The notes under the pieces: model-generated
The model's database searches: none
What the model saw: the letters and a program-made list of their open reading frames with translations, nothing else
What the model was told of the DNA's origin: nothing
Position numbers and translations under genes: made by a program
Shown: one piece after another, positions 1 through 8,740 of the stretch
How positions within the stretch are numbered: position 1 is the stretch's first letter
Layout: each line of letters begins with the position of its first letter
From: Gordius sp. MW1
Taxonomy: Eukaryota > Nematomorpha > Gordioida > Gordea > Gordiidae
Reading direction: 5' to 3'
DNA: 64,000 nt
Assembly (NCBI GenBank): GCA_964036665.1
Contig: OZ038533.1
Span: 10,128,413-10,192,412, forward strand

Positions 1-837
1 TGAGGGGTTTATAGTTGAACAAAAAAATTGAAAAATATTTGAGGTCGAAAAAAATATTTTTTTTTCATATTCATTCAAAAGGGGGCTGAAAAAATCTTTG
101 AAAGTTAGTAAATATTCTTAGCATTATGTCCTTGTTAGAATCTCAATAAGAATTTTTGCACGGGGGGAAGTTTTAGAGAGAAATTAAAATTTACGTGTTG
201 CGTTTAGATTGTTTCAATATCGCTTTTTAAGCGTGTCTCCAGTTTTTGTGAAACAAGCTCATGCGATAGTGATTTAAAGTAAAAAATTTCTAATGACTTA
301 TCAAAATTTTTTTTTTTTCGGAATTTACCTCTGATATCGAAAACTTTCATTAGGGGTTTATGGTTGAACAAAAAAATTGAAAAAAATTTTGAGGTCGAAA
401 AATTTTTTTTTTCATATTCTTTTAAAAGGGGGCTGAAAAAATCTTTAAAAGTTAGTACTTAGTAAATATTCTTAGCATTATGTCCTTGTTAGATTCTCGA
501 CAAGAATTTTTGCACGGGGGGAAGTTTTAGATTGAGGGAAATTAAAATTTAAGTGTTGCGTTTAGATTGTTTCAATATCGCTTTTTAAGCGTGTCTCCAG
601 TTTTTGTGAAACAAGCTCATGCGATCGTGATTTAAAGTTAAAAATTTCTGATGACTGATCAAAAAATTTTAATTTTCGGAATTCACCTCTGATATCGAAA
701 ACTTTCATGAGGGGTTTATAGTTGAACAAAAAAATTGAAAAATATTTGAGGTCGAAAAAAATATTTTTTTTCATATTCATTCAAAAGGGGGCTGAAAAAA
801 TCTTTGAAAGTTAGTAAATATTCTTAGCATTATGTCC
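1..837. repeat. Family A 5-monomer repeat, copy 1
   Basis: Bases 1-837 match 1775-2611 without any difference that I could see, at an offset of 1,774 bp (five monomers). Identity stops at about 838, where copy 1 reads TGTCCTGGTTAG and copy 2 reads TGTCCTTGTTAG. The block holds an A1 monomer, an A2 monomer and part of another A1. Its left limit is the window edge, so the true repeat may be longer. Exact identity over more than 800 bp in a satellite suggests very recent duplication or conversion. Confidence 0.9.
221..233. repeat. Representative family A dyad CGCTT-TTT-AAGCG
   Basis: A 5-bp perfect inverted repeat with a 3-base spacer is present in most A monomers. It follows the GTTGCGTTTAGATTGTTTCAATAT segment and so sits at nearly the same monomer position as the family B dyad, although the arms differ in sequence. 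Confidence 0.7.
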
Positions 838-921
838 TGGTTAGAATCTCGATAATAATTTTTGAACGGGGGGAAGTTTTAGATTGAGAGAAATTAAAAT
901 TTGCGTGTTGCGTTTAGATTC

Positions 922-1654
922 TTTCAATATCGCTTTTTAAGCGTGTCTCCAGTTTTTGTAAAACAAGCTCATGCGATCGTGATTTAAAGTTAAAAATTTC
1001 TGAAGACATATCAAAAATTTTTTTTTTTCGGAATTCACCTCTGATATCCAAAACTTTCATTAGGGGTTTATGGTTGAACAAAAAAATTGAAAAAAATTTT
1101 GAAGTCGAAAAATTTTTTTTTTCATATTCTTTTAAAAGGGGGTTGAAAAAATCTTTGAAAGTTAGTACTTAGTAAATTTTCTTAGCATTATGTCCTTGTT
1201 AGAATCTCGACAAGAATTTTTGCACGGGGGGAAGTTTTAGATTGAGAGAAAATAAAATTTAAGTGTTGCGTTTAGATTGTTTCAATATCGCTTTTTAAGC
1301 GTGTCTCCAGTTTTTGTAAAACAAGCTCATGCGATCGTGATTTAAAGTTAAAAATTTCTGAAGACATATCAAAAATTTTTTTTTTCGGAATTCACCTCTG
1401 ATATCCAAAACTTTCATTAGGGGTTTATGGTTGAACAAAAAAATTGAAAAAAATTTTGAAGTCGAAAAATTTTTTTTTTCATATTCTTTTAAAAGGGGGT
1501 TGAAAAAATCTTTGAAAGTTAGTACTTAGTAAATTTTCTTAGCATTATGTCCTTGTTAGAATCTCGACAAGAATTTTTGCACGGGGGGAAGTTTTAGATT
1601 GAGAGAAAATAAAATTTAAGTGTTGCGTTTAGATTGTTTCAATATCGCTTTTTA
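922..1654. repeat. Perfect tandem duplication of one family A2 monomer (357 bp)
   Basis: Bases 922-1297 equal 1279-1654, an exact 357-bp tandem step. Both copies carry private variants absent from other A monomers: TGAAGACATATC, GATATCCAAAAC, TTTTGAAGTCGAAAA and AGTAAATTTTCTTAG. Identity is broken on the left by C/G at 921/1278 and on the right by A/G at 1298/1655. This is the cleanest single-monomer duplication in family A and may postdate the five-monomer duplication around it. Confidence 0.88.
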
Positions 1655-1774
1655 GGCGTGTCTCCAGTTTTTGTGAAACAAGCTCATGCGATCGTGATTT
1701 AAAGTTAAAAATTTCTGATGACTGATGAAAAATTTTTTTTTTTCGGAATTCACCTCTGATATCGAAAACTTTCA

Positions 1775-2611
1775 TGAGGGGTTTATAGTTGAACAAAAAA
1801 ATTGAAAAATATTTGAGGTCGAAAAAAATATTTTTTTTTCATATTCATTCAAAAGGGGGCTGAAAAAATCTTTGAAAGTTAGTAAATATTCTTAGCATTA
1901 TGTCCTTGTTAGAATCTCAATAAGAATTTTTGCACGGGGGGAAGTTTTAGAGAGAAATTAAAATTTACGTGTTGCGTTTAGATTGTTTCAATATCGCTTT
2001 TTAAGCGTGTCTCCAGTTTTTGTGAAACAAGCTCATGCGATAGTGATTTAAAGTAAAAAATTTCTAATGACTTATCAAAATTTTTTTTTTTTCGGAATTT
2101 ACCTCTGATATCGAAAACTTTCATTAGGGGTTTATGGTTGAACAAAAAAATTGAAAAAAATTTTGAGGTCGAAAAATTTTTTTTTTCATATTCTTTTAAA
2201 AGGGGGCTGAAAAAATCTTTAAAAGTTAGTACTTAGTAAATATTCTTAGCATTATGTCCTTGTTAGATTCTCGACAAGAATTTTTGCACGGGGGGAAGTT
2301 TTAGATTGAGGGAAATTAAAATTTAAGTGTTGCGTTTAGATTGTTTCAATATCGCTTTTTAAGCGTGTCTCCAGTTTTTGTGAAACAAGCTCATGCGATC
2401 GTGATTTAAAGTTAAAAATTTCTGATGACTGATCAAAAAATTTTAATTTTCGGAATTCACCTCTGATATCGAAAACTTTCATGAGGGGTTTATAGTTGAA
2501 CAAAAAAATTGAAAAATATTTGAGGTCGAAAAAAATATTTTTTTTCATATTCATTCAAAAGGGGGCTGAAAAAATCTTTGAAAGTTAGTAAATATTCTTA
2601 GCATTATGTCC
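1775..2611. repeat. Family A 5-monomer repeat, copy 2
   Basis: This is the second copy of the segment at 1-837. It shares rare features with it: the AATCTCAATAAG variant, the missing ATTG in TTTTAGAGAGAAATT, and the interrupted T-run AAAATTTTAATTTTCGG. After 2,611 the two copies separate into different monomer variants. Confidence 0.9.
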
Positions 2612-3600
2612 TTGTTAGAATCTCAATAAAAATTTTTGCACGGGGGGAAGTTTTAGAGAGAAATTAAAATTTACGTGTTGCGTTTAGATTGTTTCAATAT
2701 CGCTTTTTAAGCGTGTCTCCAGTTTTTGTGAAACAAGCTCATGCGATAGTGATTTAAAGTAAAAAATTTCTGATGACTTATCAAAAAAATTTTTTTTCGG
2801 AATTCACCTCTGATATCGAAAACTTTCATTAGGGGTTTATGGTTGAACAAAAAAATTGAAAAAAATTTTGAGGTCGAAAAAAATATTTTTTTTCATATTC
2901 ATTCAAAAGGGGGCTGAAAAAATCTTTGAAAGTTAGTAAATATTCTTAGCATTATGTCCTGGTTAGAATCTCGATAATAATTTTTGAACGGGGGGAAGTT
3001 TTAGATTGAGAGAAATTAAAATTTAAGTGTTGCGTTTAGATTGTTTCAATATCGCTTAAGCGTGTCTCCAGTTTTTGTGAAACAAGCTCATGCGATCGTG
3101 ATTTAAAGTTAAAAATTTCTGATGACTGATCAAAAAATTTTAATTTTCGGAATTCACCTCTGATATCGAAAACTTTCATGAGGGGTTTATAGTTAAACAA
3201 AAAAATTGAAAAAAATTTGAGGTCGAAAAAAATATTTTTTTTCATATTCATTCAAAAGGGGGCTGAAAAAATCTTTGAAAGTTAGTAAATATTCTTAGCA
3301 TTATGTCCTTGTTAGAATCTTGATAATAATTTTTGAACGGGGGGAAGTTTTAGATTGAGAGAAATAAAAATTTACGTGTTGCGTTTAGATTGTTTCAATA
3401 TCGCTTTTTAAGCGTGTCTCCAGTTTTTGTGAAACAAGCTCATGCGATAGTGATTTAAAGTAAAAAATTTCTGATGACTGATCAAAAAATTTTTTTTTTT
3501 CGGAATTCACCTCTGATATCGAAAACTTTCATTAGGGGTTTATGGTTGAACAAAAAAATTTAAAAAAATTTTGAGGTCGAAAAATTTTTTTTTTCATATT
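2612..3600. repeat. Family A mosaic and hybrid monomers
   Basis: These are three monomers of ordinary A type, with subtypes exchanged inside a monomer. The copy starting near 2,829 opens as A2 (TAGGGGTTTATGG) but continues as A1 (GAAAAAAATATTT, CATATTCATTC), so it is an A2/A1 recombinant. The next copy contains the shortened palindrome at 3,053-3,062. No other content was seen. Confidence 0.8.
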
Positions 3601-4560
3601 CTTTTAAAAGGGGGTTGAAAAAATGTTTGAAAGTTAGTACTTAGTAAATATTCTTAGCATTATGTCCTTGTTAGAATCTCGATGAGAATTTTTGCACGGG
3701 GGGAAGTTTTAGATTGAGAGAAATTAAAATTTACGTGTTGCGTTAAGATTGTTTCAATATCGCTTTTTAACCGTGTCTCTAGTTTTTGTGAAACAAGCTC
3801 TATGCGATCGTGATTTAAACTTAATAATTTTTGATGAGTGATCAAAAAAAATTTTTTTTACGAATTCACCTCTGATATCGAAAATTTTCTTGAGGGGTAT
3901 ATAATTGAACAAAAAAGTTGAAAAAATTTTGAGGTGGAAATAAATATATTTTTTCATATTCTTTCGAAAATGGGCTAAAAAAATGTTTAAAACTTAGTAA
4001 ATATTCTTAGCATTATGTCCTTATTAGGATCTCGATAAGAATTTTGGCACTGGTGGAAGTTTTATATTGAAAGAAATTAAAATTTTCGTTAAGCTTTTAG
4101 ATTATTTCAATATCGCAATTTAGACGTGTCTCTAGGTTTTGTGAAACAAGCTCTATGCGATCGTGATTTAAATTTAATATTTTTTGATGAGTGATCAAAA
4201 ATTTTTTTTTTCACGGAAAACACCTCTGATATCGAAAATTTTCATGAGGGGTATATGGTTGAACAAAAAAGTTGCAAAAATTTTGAGGAAAAAAATATTT
4301 TTTTTCATATTCTTACGAAAGGGGGCTGAAATAATCTTTAAATGTTAGTAAATATTCTTAGCATTATGTCCTTGTTAGGATCTCGATAAGATTGCACGGG
4401 GGGAAATTTTAGATTGAGAGAAATTGAAATTTTCGAGTTGCATTTAGATTATTTCAATAACGCACTTTAAGCGTGTCTCTAGTTTTTGTGAAACAGGCTC
4501 TACGCGGTCGTGATTTAAAGTTAATAATTTAGGATGAGTGATCAAAAAACAAATTTCACG
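3601..4560. repeat. Divergent family A monomers at the edge of the A array
   Basis: These last A monomers differ from the A consensus at many scattered sites, for example GAGGGGTATATAATTG, GAGGTGGAAATAAATA, TTCGTTAAGCTTTTAG and GCTCTATGCGATCG. Several changes move towards family B: GCTCTATGCGATC and GTGAGTGATC-type wording sit between the two families. The T-runs are shorter and the monomer step is irregular (359, 354, 349 bp). Worn monomers at an array boundary are expected when homogenisation works best in the interior, so this stretch probably marks an old array edge. Confidence 0.82.
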
Positions 4561-4580
4561 GATAGAAACCACGTCTGAAA
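4540..4580. other. In-register junction between satellite families A and B
   Basis: To the left the text is A-like (GATGAGTGATCAAAAAAC, TTTCACGGA). From about 4,560 it is B-like (ATAGAAACCACGTCTGAAAA). The switch keeps monomer phase: the last A landmark at 4,226 and the first B landmark at 4,575 are 349 bp apart, one monomer. A phase-preserving switch fits unequal exchange or conversion between homologous monomers better than joining of two unrelated arrays. The breakpoint can be placed only within about 10 bp. Confidence 0.85.
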
Positions 4581-5038
4581 ACGACAACTTTCATCAGATG
4601 AATACGGTTCAAAGAAAAATATGTGAAAAATTTAGAGGTAAAAATATTTATTTTTTCAATTCTATATGAAAGAGCATGAAAAAATATATAAAAGATGGAC
4701 CATAAGTGTCCGAAATATTGCGTTCCATTTCCCTCTACCTACGCTATCAATCCAAATCCACCGTATTTATACAATGAAATTTATATAAACGGATTGAAAA
4801 TTATTGACTATATATAAAAGTAAGCCAATTTGAGAATCCTATTATCCTCGATTGACTTCTGAAGAGAGGTTTTAAGCTGCGAGAACTATCATTTTGACAA
4901 AAGACAACGTTTTATTGTTGCGATTAGTTTGTTGTATCGCAACGTGAGTGCTTAATTTTTGAAAATGGCTCTATGCGATCATGATTTTAAAGTAATAGTT
5001 TTCAGATTCTGATAAATTTTTACTTGGGATCATAGAAA
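4561..5038. repeat. First family B monomer, expanded by an insertion
   Basis: This B monomer is 470 bp between CCACGTCTG landmarks (4,569 and 5,039) instead of 344, because of 126 extra bases in the middle. It also has CATCAGATGAA in place of CATCGGATGAA. Its right half (from about 4,870) closely matches 9,348 onwards. Confidence 0.88.
4695..4809. mobile_element. 115-bp non-satellite insertion with 11-bp flanking direct repeat
   Basis: This is the only sequence in the window not derived from the monomer. The direct repeat ATATATAAAAG lies at 4,684-4,694 and again at 4,810-4,820; in ordinary B monomers it occurs once. It therefore looks like a target-site duplication around an inserted 115 bp. 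The insert has two possible hairpins: GGAC (4,697-4,700) with GTCC (4,708-4,711), and TCAATCC (4,747-4,753) with GGATTGA (4,791-4,797). I see no convincing terminal inverted repeats, poly-A tail or coding capacity. It could be a short non-autonomous element or retroposed fragment, or filler DNA captured during break repair. Element type is unknown. Confidence 0.45.
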
Positions 5039-5157
5039 CCACGTCTGAAAACGACAACTTTCATCGGATGAATACGGTTCAAAGAAAAATATGTGAAAAA
5101 TTTTGAGGTAAAAATATTTATTTTTTTCGATTCTATGTGAAAGAGCGTAAAAAAATA

Positions 5158-5167
5158 TATAAAAGTA
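5158..5167 (+). promoter_or_regulatory. Representative TATA-box-like motif of family B (TATATAAAAG)
   Basis: Each normal B monomer contains TATATAAAAG once on the plus strand, about 20 bp after GTGAAAGAGC. It fits the eukaryotic TATA consensus TATAWAAR. Family A has no equivalent. No clear initiator lies 25-35 bp downstream, and AT-rich DNA yields such motifs easily, so promoter activity is only a possibility. Confidence 0.2.
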
Positions 5168-5260
5168 AGCCAATTTGAGAATCCTATTATCCTCGATTGA
5201 CTTCCGAAAAGAGGTTTTAAGCTGCGAGAACTATCATTTGATAAAAGACAACGTTTTATT

Positions 5261-5287
5261 GTTGCGACTAGTTTGTTGTATCGCAAC
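5261..5287. repeat. Representative family B dyad GTTGCGA-N13-TCGCAAC
   Basis: Two perfect 7-bp inverted arms are separated by 13 bp. The dyad occurs once in nearly every B monomer, at the same place just before GTGAGTGCTTAATTTTT. The G* units have TATAGCAAC and so lose one pair, and several copies have TCGCAATG. It could extrude as a small cruciform or bind a dimeric protein. Function is not shown by sequence alone. Confidence 0.7.
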
Positions 5288-5299
5288 GTGAGTGCTTAA

Positions 5300-5890
5300 T
5301 TTTTCAAAAATGCACTATGCGATCATGATTTTAAAGTAATAGTTTTCTGATTCTGATAAATTTTTACTTGAGATCATAGAAACCACGTCTGAAAACGACA
5401 ACTTTCATCGGATGAATACGGTTCAAAGAAAAATATGTGAAAAATTTTGAGGTAAAAATATTTATTTTTTTCGATTCTCTGTGAAAGAGCGGAAAAAAAT
5501 ATATAAAAGTAAGCCAATTTGAGAATCTTATTATCCTTGATTGACTTCCGAAAAGAGGTTTTAAGCTGCGAAAACTATCATTTTGACAAAAGACAACGTT
5601 TTATTGTTGCGACTAGTTTGTTGTATCGCAACGTGAGTGCTTAATTTTTCAAAAATGCACAATGCGATCATGATTTCAAAGATAGTTTTATGATTCTGTT
5701 AAATTTTTACTTGAGATCATAGAAACCACGTCTGAAAACGACAACTTTCATCGGATGAATACGGTTCAAAGAAAAATATGTGAAAAATTTTGAGGTAAAA
5801 ATATTTATTCTTTTCAATTCTATGTGAAAGAGCATGAAAAAATATATAAATTAAGCCAATTTGAGAATCCTATTATCCGAGATTGACTTC
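5300..5890. repeat. Family B segment also copied at about 8,750-9,340
   Basis: The 3' part of the previous block and the following monomer recur 3,447 bp downstream (10 monomers). The shared markers are CTCTGTGAAAGAGCGG, GCTGCGAAAACTATC, the shortened AAAGATAGTTTTATG, and ATATATAAATTAAGCC, in which AAGT has been lost after TATATAAA (5,851 and 9,298). The stretch 8.75-10.3 kb therefore contains two related copies of material seen once at 4.9-5.9 kb. Confidence 0.82.
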
Positions 5891-8740
5891 TGAAAAGAGG
5901 TTTTAAGCTGCGAGAACTATCATTTTGACAAAAGACAACGTTTTATTGTTGCGATTAGTTTGTTGTATAGCAACGTGAGTGCTTAATTTTTGAAAATGGC
6001 TTTATGCGATCATGATTTCAAAGTAATAGTTTTTAGATTCTGATAAATTTTTACTTAGGATCATAGAAACCACGTCTGAAAACGACAACTTTCATCGGAT
6101 GAATACGGTTCAAAGAAAAATATGTGAAAATTTTTGAGGTAAAAATATTTATTTTTTTCGATTCTATGTGAAAGAGCGTAAAAAAATATATAAAAGTAAG
6201 CCAATTTGAGAATCCTATTATCCTCGATTGACTTCCGCAAAGAGGTTTTAAGCTGCGAGAACTATCATTTTGACAAAAGACAACGTTTTATTGTTGCGAT
6301 TAGTTTGTTGTATCGCAACGTGAGTGCTTAATTTTTCAAAAATGCATTATGCGATCATGATTTTAAAGTAATAGTTTTCTGATTCTGATAAATTTTTACT
6401 TTTTATCATGGAAACCACGTCTGAAAACGACAACTTTCATCGGATGAATACGGTTCAAAGAAAAATATATGAAAAATTTTGAGGTAAAAATATTTATTTT
6501 TTTCAATTCTATATGAAAGAGCATGAAAAAATATATAAAAGTAAGCCAATTTGAGAATCCTATTATCCTCGATTGACTTCCGCAAAGAGGTTTTAAGCTG
6601 CGAGAACTATCATTTTGACAAAAGACAACGTTTTATTGTTGCGATTAGTTTGTTGTATCGCAACGTGAGTGCTTAATTTTTCAAAAATGCATTATGCGAT
6701 CATGATTTTAAAGTAATAGTTTTCTGATTCTGATAAATTTTTACTTTTTATCATGGAAACCACGTCTGAAAACGACAACTTTCATCGGATGAATACGGTT
6801 CAAAGAAAAATATATGAAAAATTTTGTGGTAAAAATATTTATTTTTTTCAATTCTATATGAAAGAGCATGAAAAAGTATATAAAAGTAAGCCAATTTGAG
6901 AATCCTATTATCCGAGATTGACTTCTGAAAAAAGGTTTTAAGCTGCGAGAACTATCATTTTGACAAAAGACAACGTTTTATTGTTGCGATTAGTTTGTTG
7001 TATCGCAACGTGAGTGCTTAATTTTTGAAAATGGCTCTATGCGATCATGATTTCAAAGTAATAGTTTTCAGATTCTGATAAATTTTTAGTTGGGATCATA
7101 GAAACCACGTCTGAAAACGACAACTTTCATCGGATGAATACGGTTCAATGAAAAATATGTGAAAAATTTTGAGGTAAAAATATTTATTTTTTTCGATTCT
7201 ATGTGAAAGAGCGTAAAAAAATATATAAAAGTAAGCCAATTTGAGAATCCTATTATCCTCGATTGACTTCCGCAAAGAGGTTTTAAGCTGCGAGAACTAT
7301 CATTTTGACAAAAGACAACGTTTTATTGTTGCGATTAGTTTGTTGTATCGCAACGTGAGTGCTTAATTTTTCAAAAATGCATTATGCGATCATGATTTCA
7401 AAGTAATAGTTTTCTGATTCTGATAAATTTTTACTTTTTATCATGGAAACCACGTCTGAAAACGACAACTTTCATCGGATGAATACGGTTCAAAGAAAAA
7501 TATGTGAAAAATTTTGAGGTAAAAATATTTATTTTTTTTGATTCTATGTGAAATAGCGTAAAAAAATATATAAAAGTAAGCCAATTTGAGAATCCTATTA
7601 TACTCGATTGACTTCCGTAAAGAGGTTTTAAGCTGCGAGAACTATCATTTTGACAAAAGACAACGTTTTATTGTTGCGATTAGTTTGTTGTATCGCAACG
7701 TGAGTGCTTAATTTTTCAAAAATGCATTATGCGATCATGATTTCAAAGTAATAGTTTTCTGATTCTGATAAATTTTTACTTTTTATCATGGAAACCACGT
7801 CTGAAAACGACAACTTTCATCGGATGAATACTGTTCAAAGAAAAATATGTGAAAGATTTTGAGGTAAAAATATTTATTTTTTTTAATTCTATATGAAAGA
7901 GCATGAAAAAATATATAAAAGTAAGCCAATTTGAGAATCCTATTATCCTCGATTGACTTCTGAAAAGAGGTTTTAAGCTGCGAGAACTATCATTTTGACA
8001 AAAGACCACGTTTTATTGTTGCGATTAGTTTGTTGTATCGCAACGTGAGTGCTTAATTTTTGAAAATGGCTCTATGCGATCATGATTTCAAAGTAATAGC
8101 TTTCAGATTCTGGTAAATTTTTACTTGGGATCATAGAAACCACGTCTGAAAACGACAACTTTAATCGGATGAATACGGTTCAATGAAAAATATGTGAAAA
8201 ATTTTGAGGTAAAAATATTTATTTTTTTCAATTCTATGTGAAAGAGCGTAAAAAAATATATAAAAGTAAGCCAATTTGAGAATCCTATTATCCTTGATTG
8301 ACTTCCGCAAAGAGGTTTTAAGCTGCGAGAACTATCATTTTGACAAAAGACAACGTTTTATTGTTGCGATTAGTTTGTTGTATCGCAACGTGAGTGCTTA
8401 ATTTTTGAAAATGGCTCTATGCGATCATGATTTCAAAGTAATAGTTTTCAGATTCTGGTAAATTTTTACTTGGGATCATAGAAACCACGTCTGAAAACGA
8501 CAACTTTAATCGGATGAATACGGTTCAATGAAAAATACGTGAAAAATTTTGAGGTAAAAATATTTATTTTTTTCGATTCTATGTGAAAGAGCGTAAAAAA
8601 ATATATAAAAGTAAGCCAATTTGAGAATCCTATTATCCTCGATTGACTTCCGCAAAGAGGTTTTAAGCTGCGAGAACTATCATTTTGACAAAAGACAACG
8701 TTTTATTGTTGCGATTAGTTTGTTGTATCGCAACGTGAGT
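5891..8740. repeat. Family B zone of T- and G-class monomers
   Basis: About eight monomers, mostly of the T class (GCATTA with TTTTTATCATGG) and G class (GGCTCTA with TGGGATC). A single-monomer tandem duplication occurs here: 6,346 onward repeats at 6,691 (345 bp) with few changes, both copies having AAAAATATATGAAAAA. Another pair at about 8,108 and 8,453 shares TTCTGGTAAATTTTTAC and CTTTAATCGG. No non-satellite sequence was seen. Confidence 0.85.

Larger units (their letters stand above)
1..4560. repeat. Satellite family A array, about 13 monomers of mean 354 bp
   Basis: This is a head-to-tail tandem array. The landmark CTGATATC inside each monomer recurs at 331, 689, 1041, 1398, 1756, 2105, 2463, 2810, 3160, 3513, 3872 and 4226, with steps of 347-359 bp, and the homologous B-type site follows at 4575. 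Length changes come from homopolymer runs and a 7-bp gain around GTTAGTACTTAGTAAAT. Two subtypes are mixed. A1 has GAGGGGTTTATAG and CATATTCATTCAAAAG. A2 has TAGGGGTTTATGG, CATATTCTTTTAAAAG and the 7-bp gain. The array starts before base 1. No coding sequence is supported. Family A lacks the TATATAAAAG motif of family B. The satellite call is certain; the centromeric or pericentromeric location is inferred from array size only. Confidence 0.97.
4870..5810. repeat. Family B segment duplicated at 9,348-10,288
   Basis: This block of almost three monomers reappears 4,478 bp downstream (13 monomers). Shared rare features include TATCATTTGATAAAAG, CGATTCTCTGTGAAAGAGCGG, GAGAATCTTATTATCC, GCTGCGAAAACTATC and AAAGATAGTTTTATGATTCTG followed by TTAAA. 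Only a few differences were seen, for example CGATT/TGATT near 5,130 and TTGATTG/TCGATTG near 5,538. Confidence 0.85.

Noticed and set aside
562-3251. 71- and 72-codon minus-strand frames in family A (562-780, 2,336-2,554, 3,036-3,251)
   Set aside because: They are the same stretch of the A monomer seen three times; two are identical because the DNA is a five-monomer duplicate. The peptides are F/K/I-rich translations of T-runs and A-runs.
4695-4809. Classifying the insertion as a specific transposon family
   Set aside because: The 11-bp flanking repeat would suit Mutator-like elements or retroposed sequences, but there are no clear terminal inverted repeats or poly-A tail, and the flank is itself a low-complexity TATA motif that could be duplicated by slippage.
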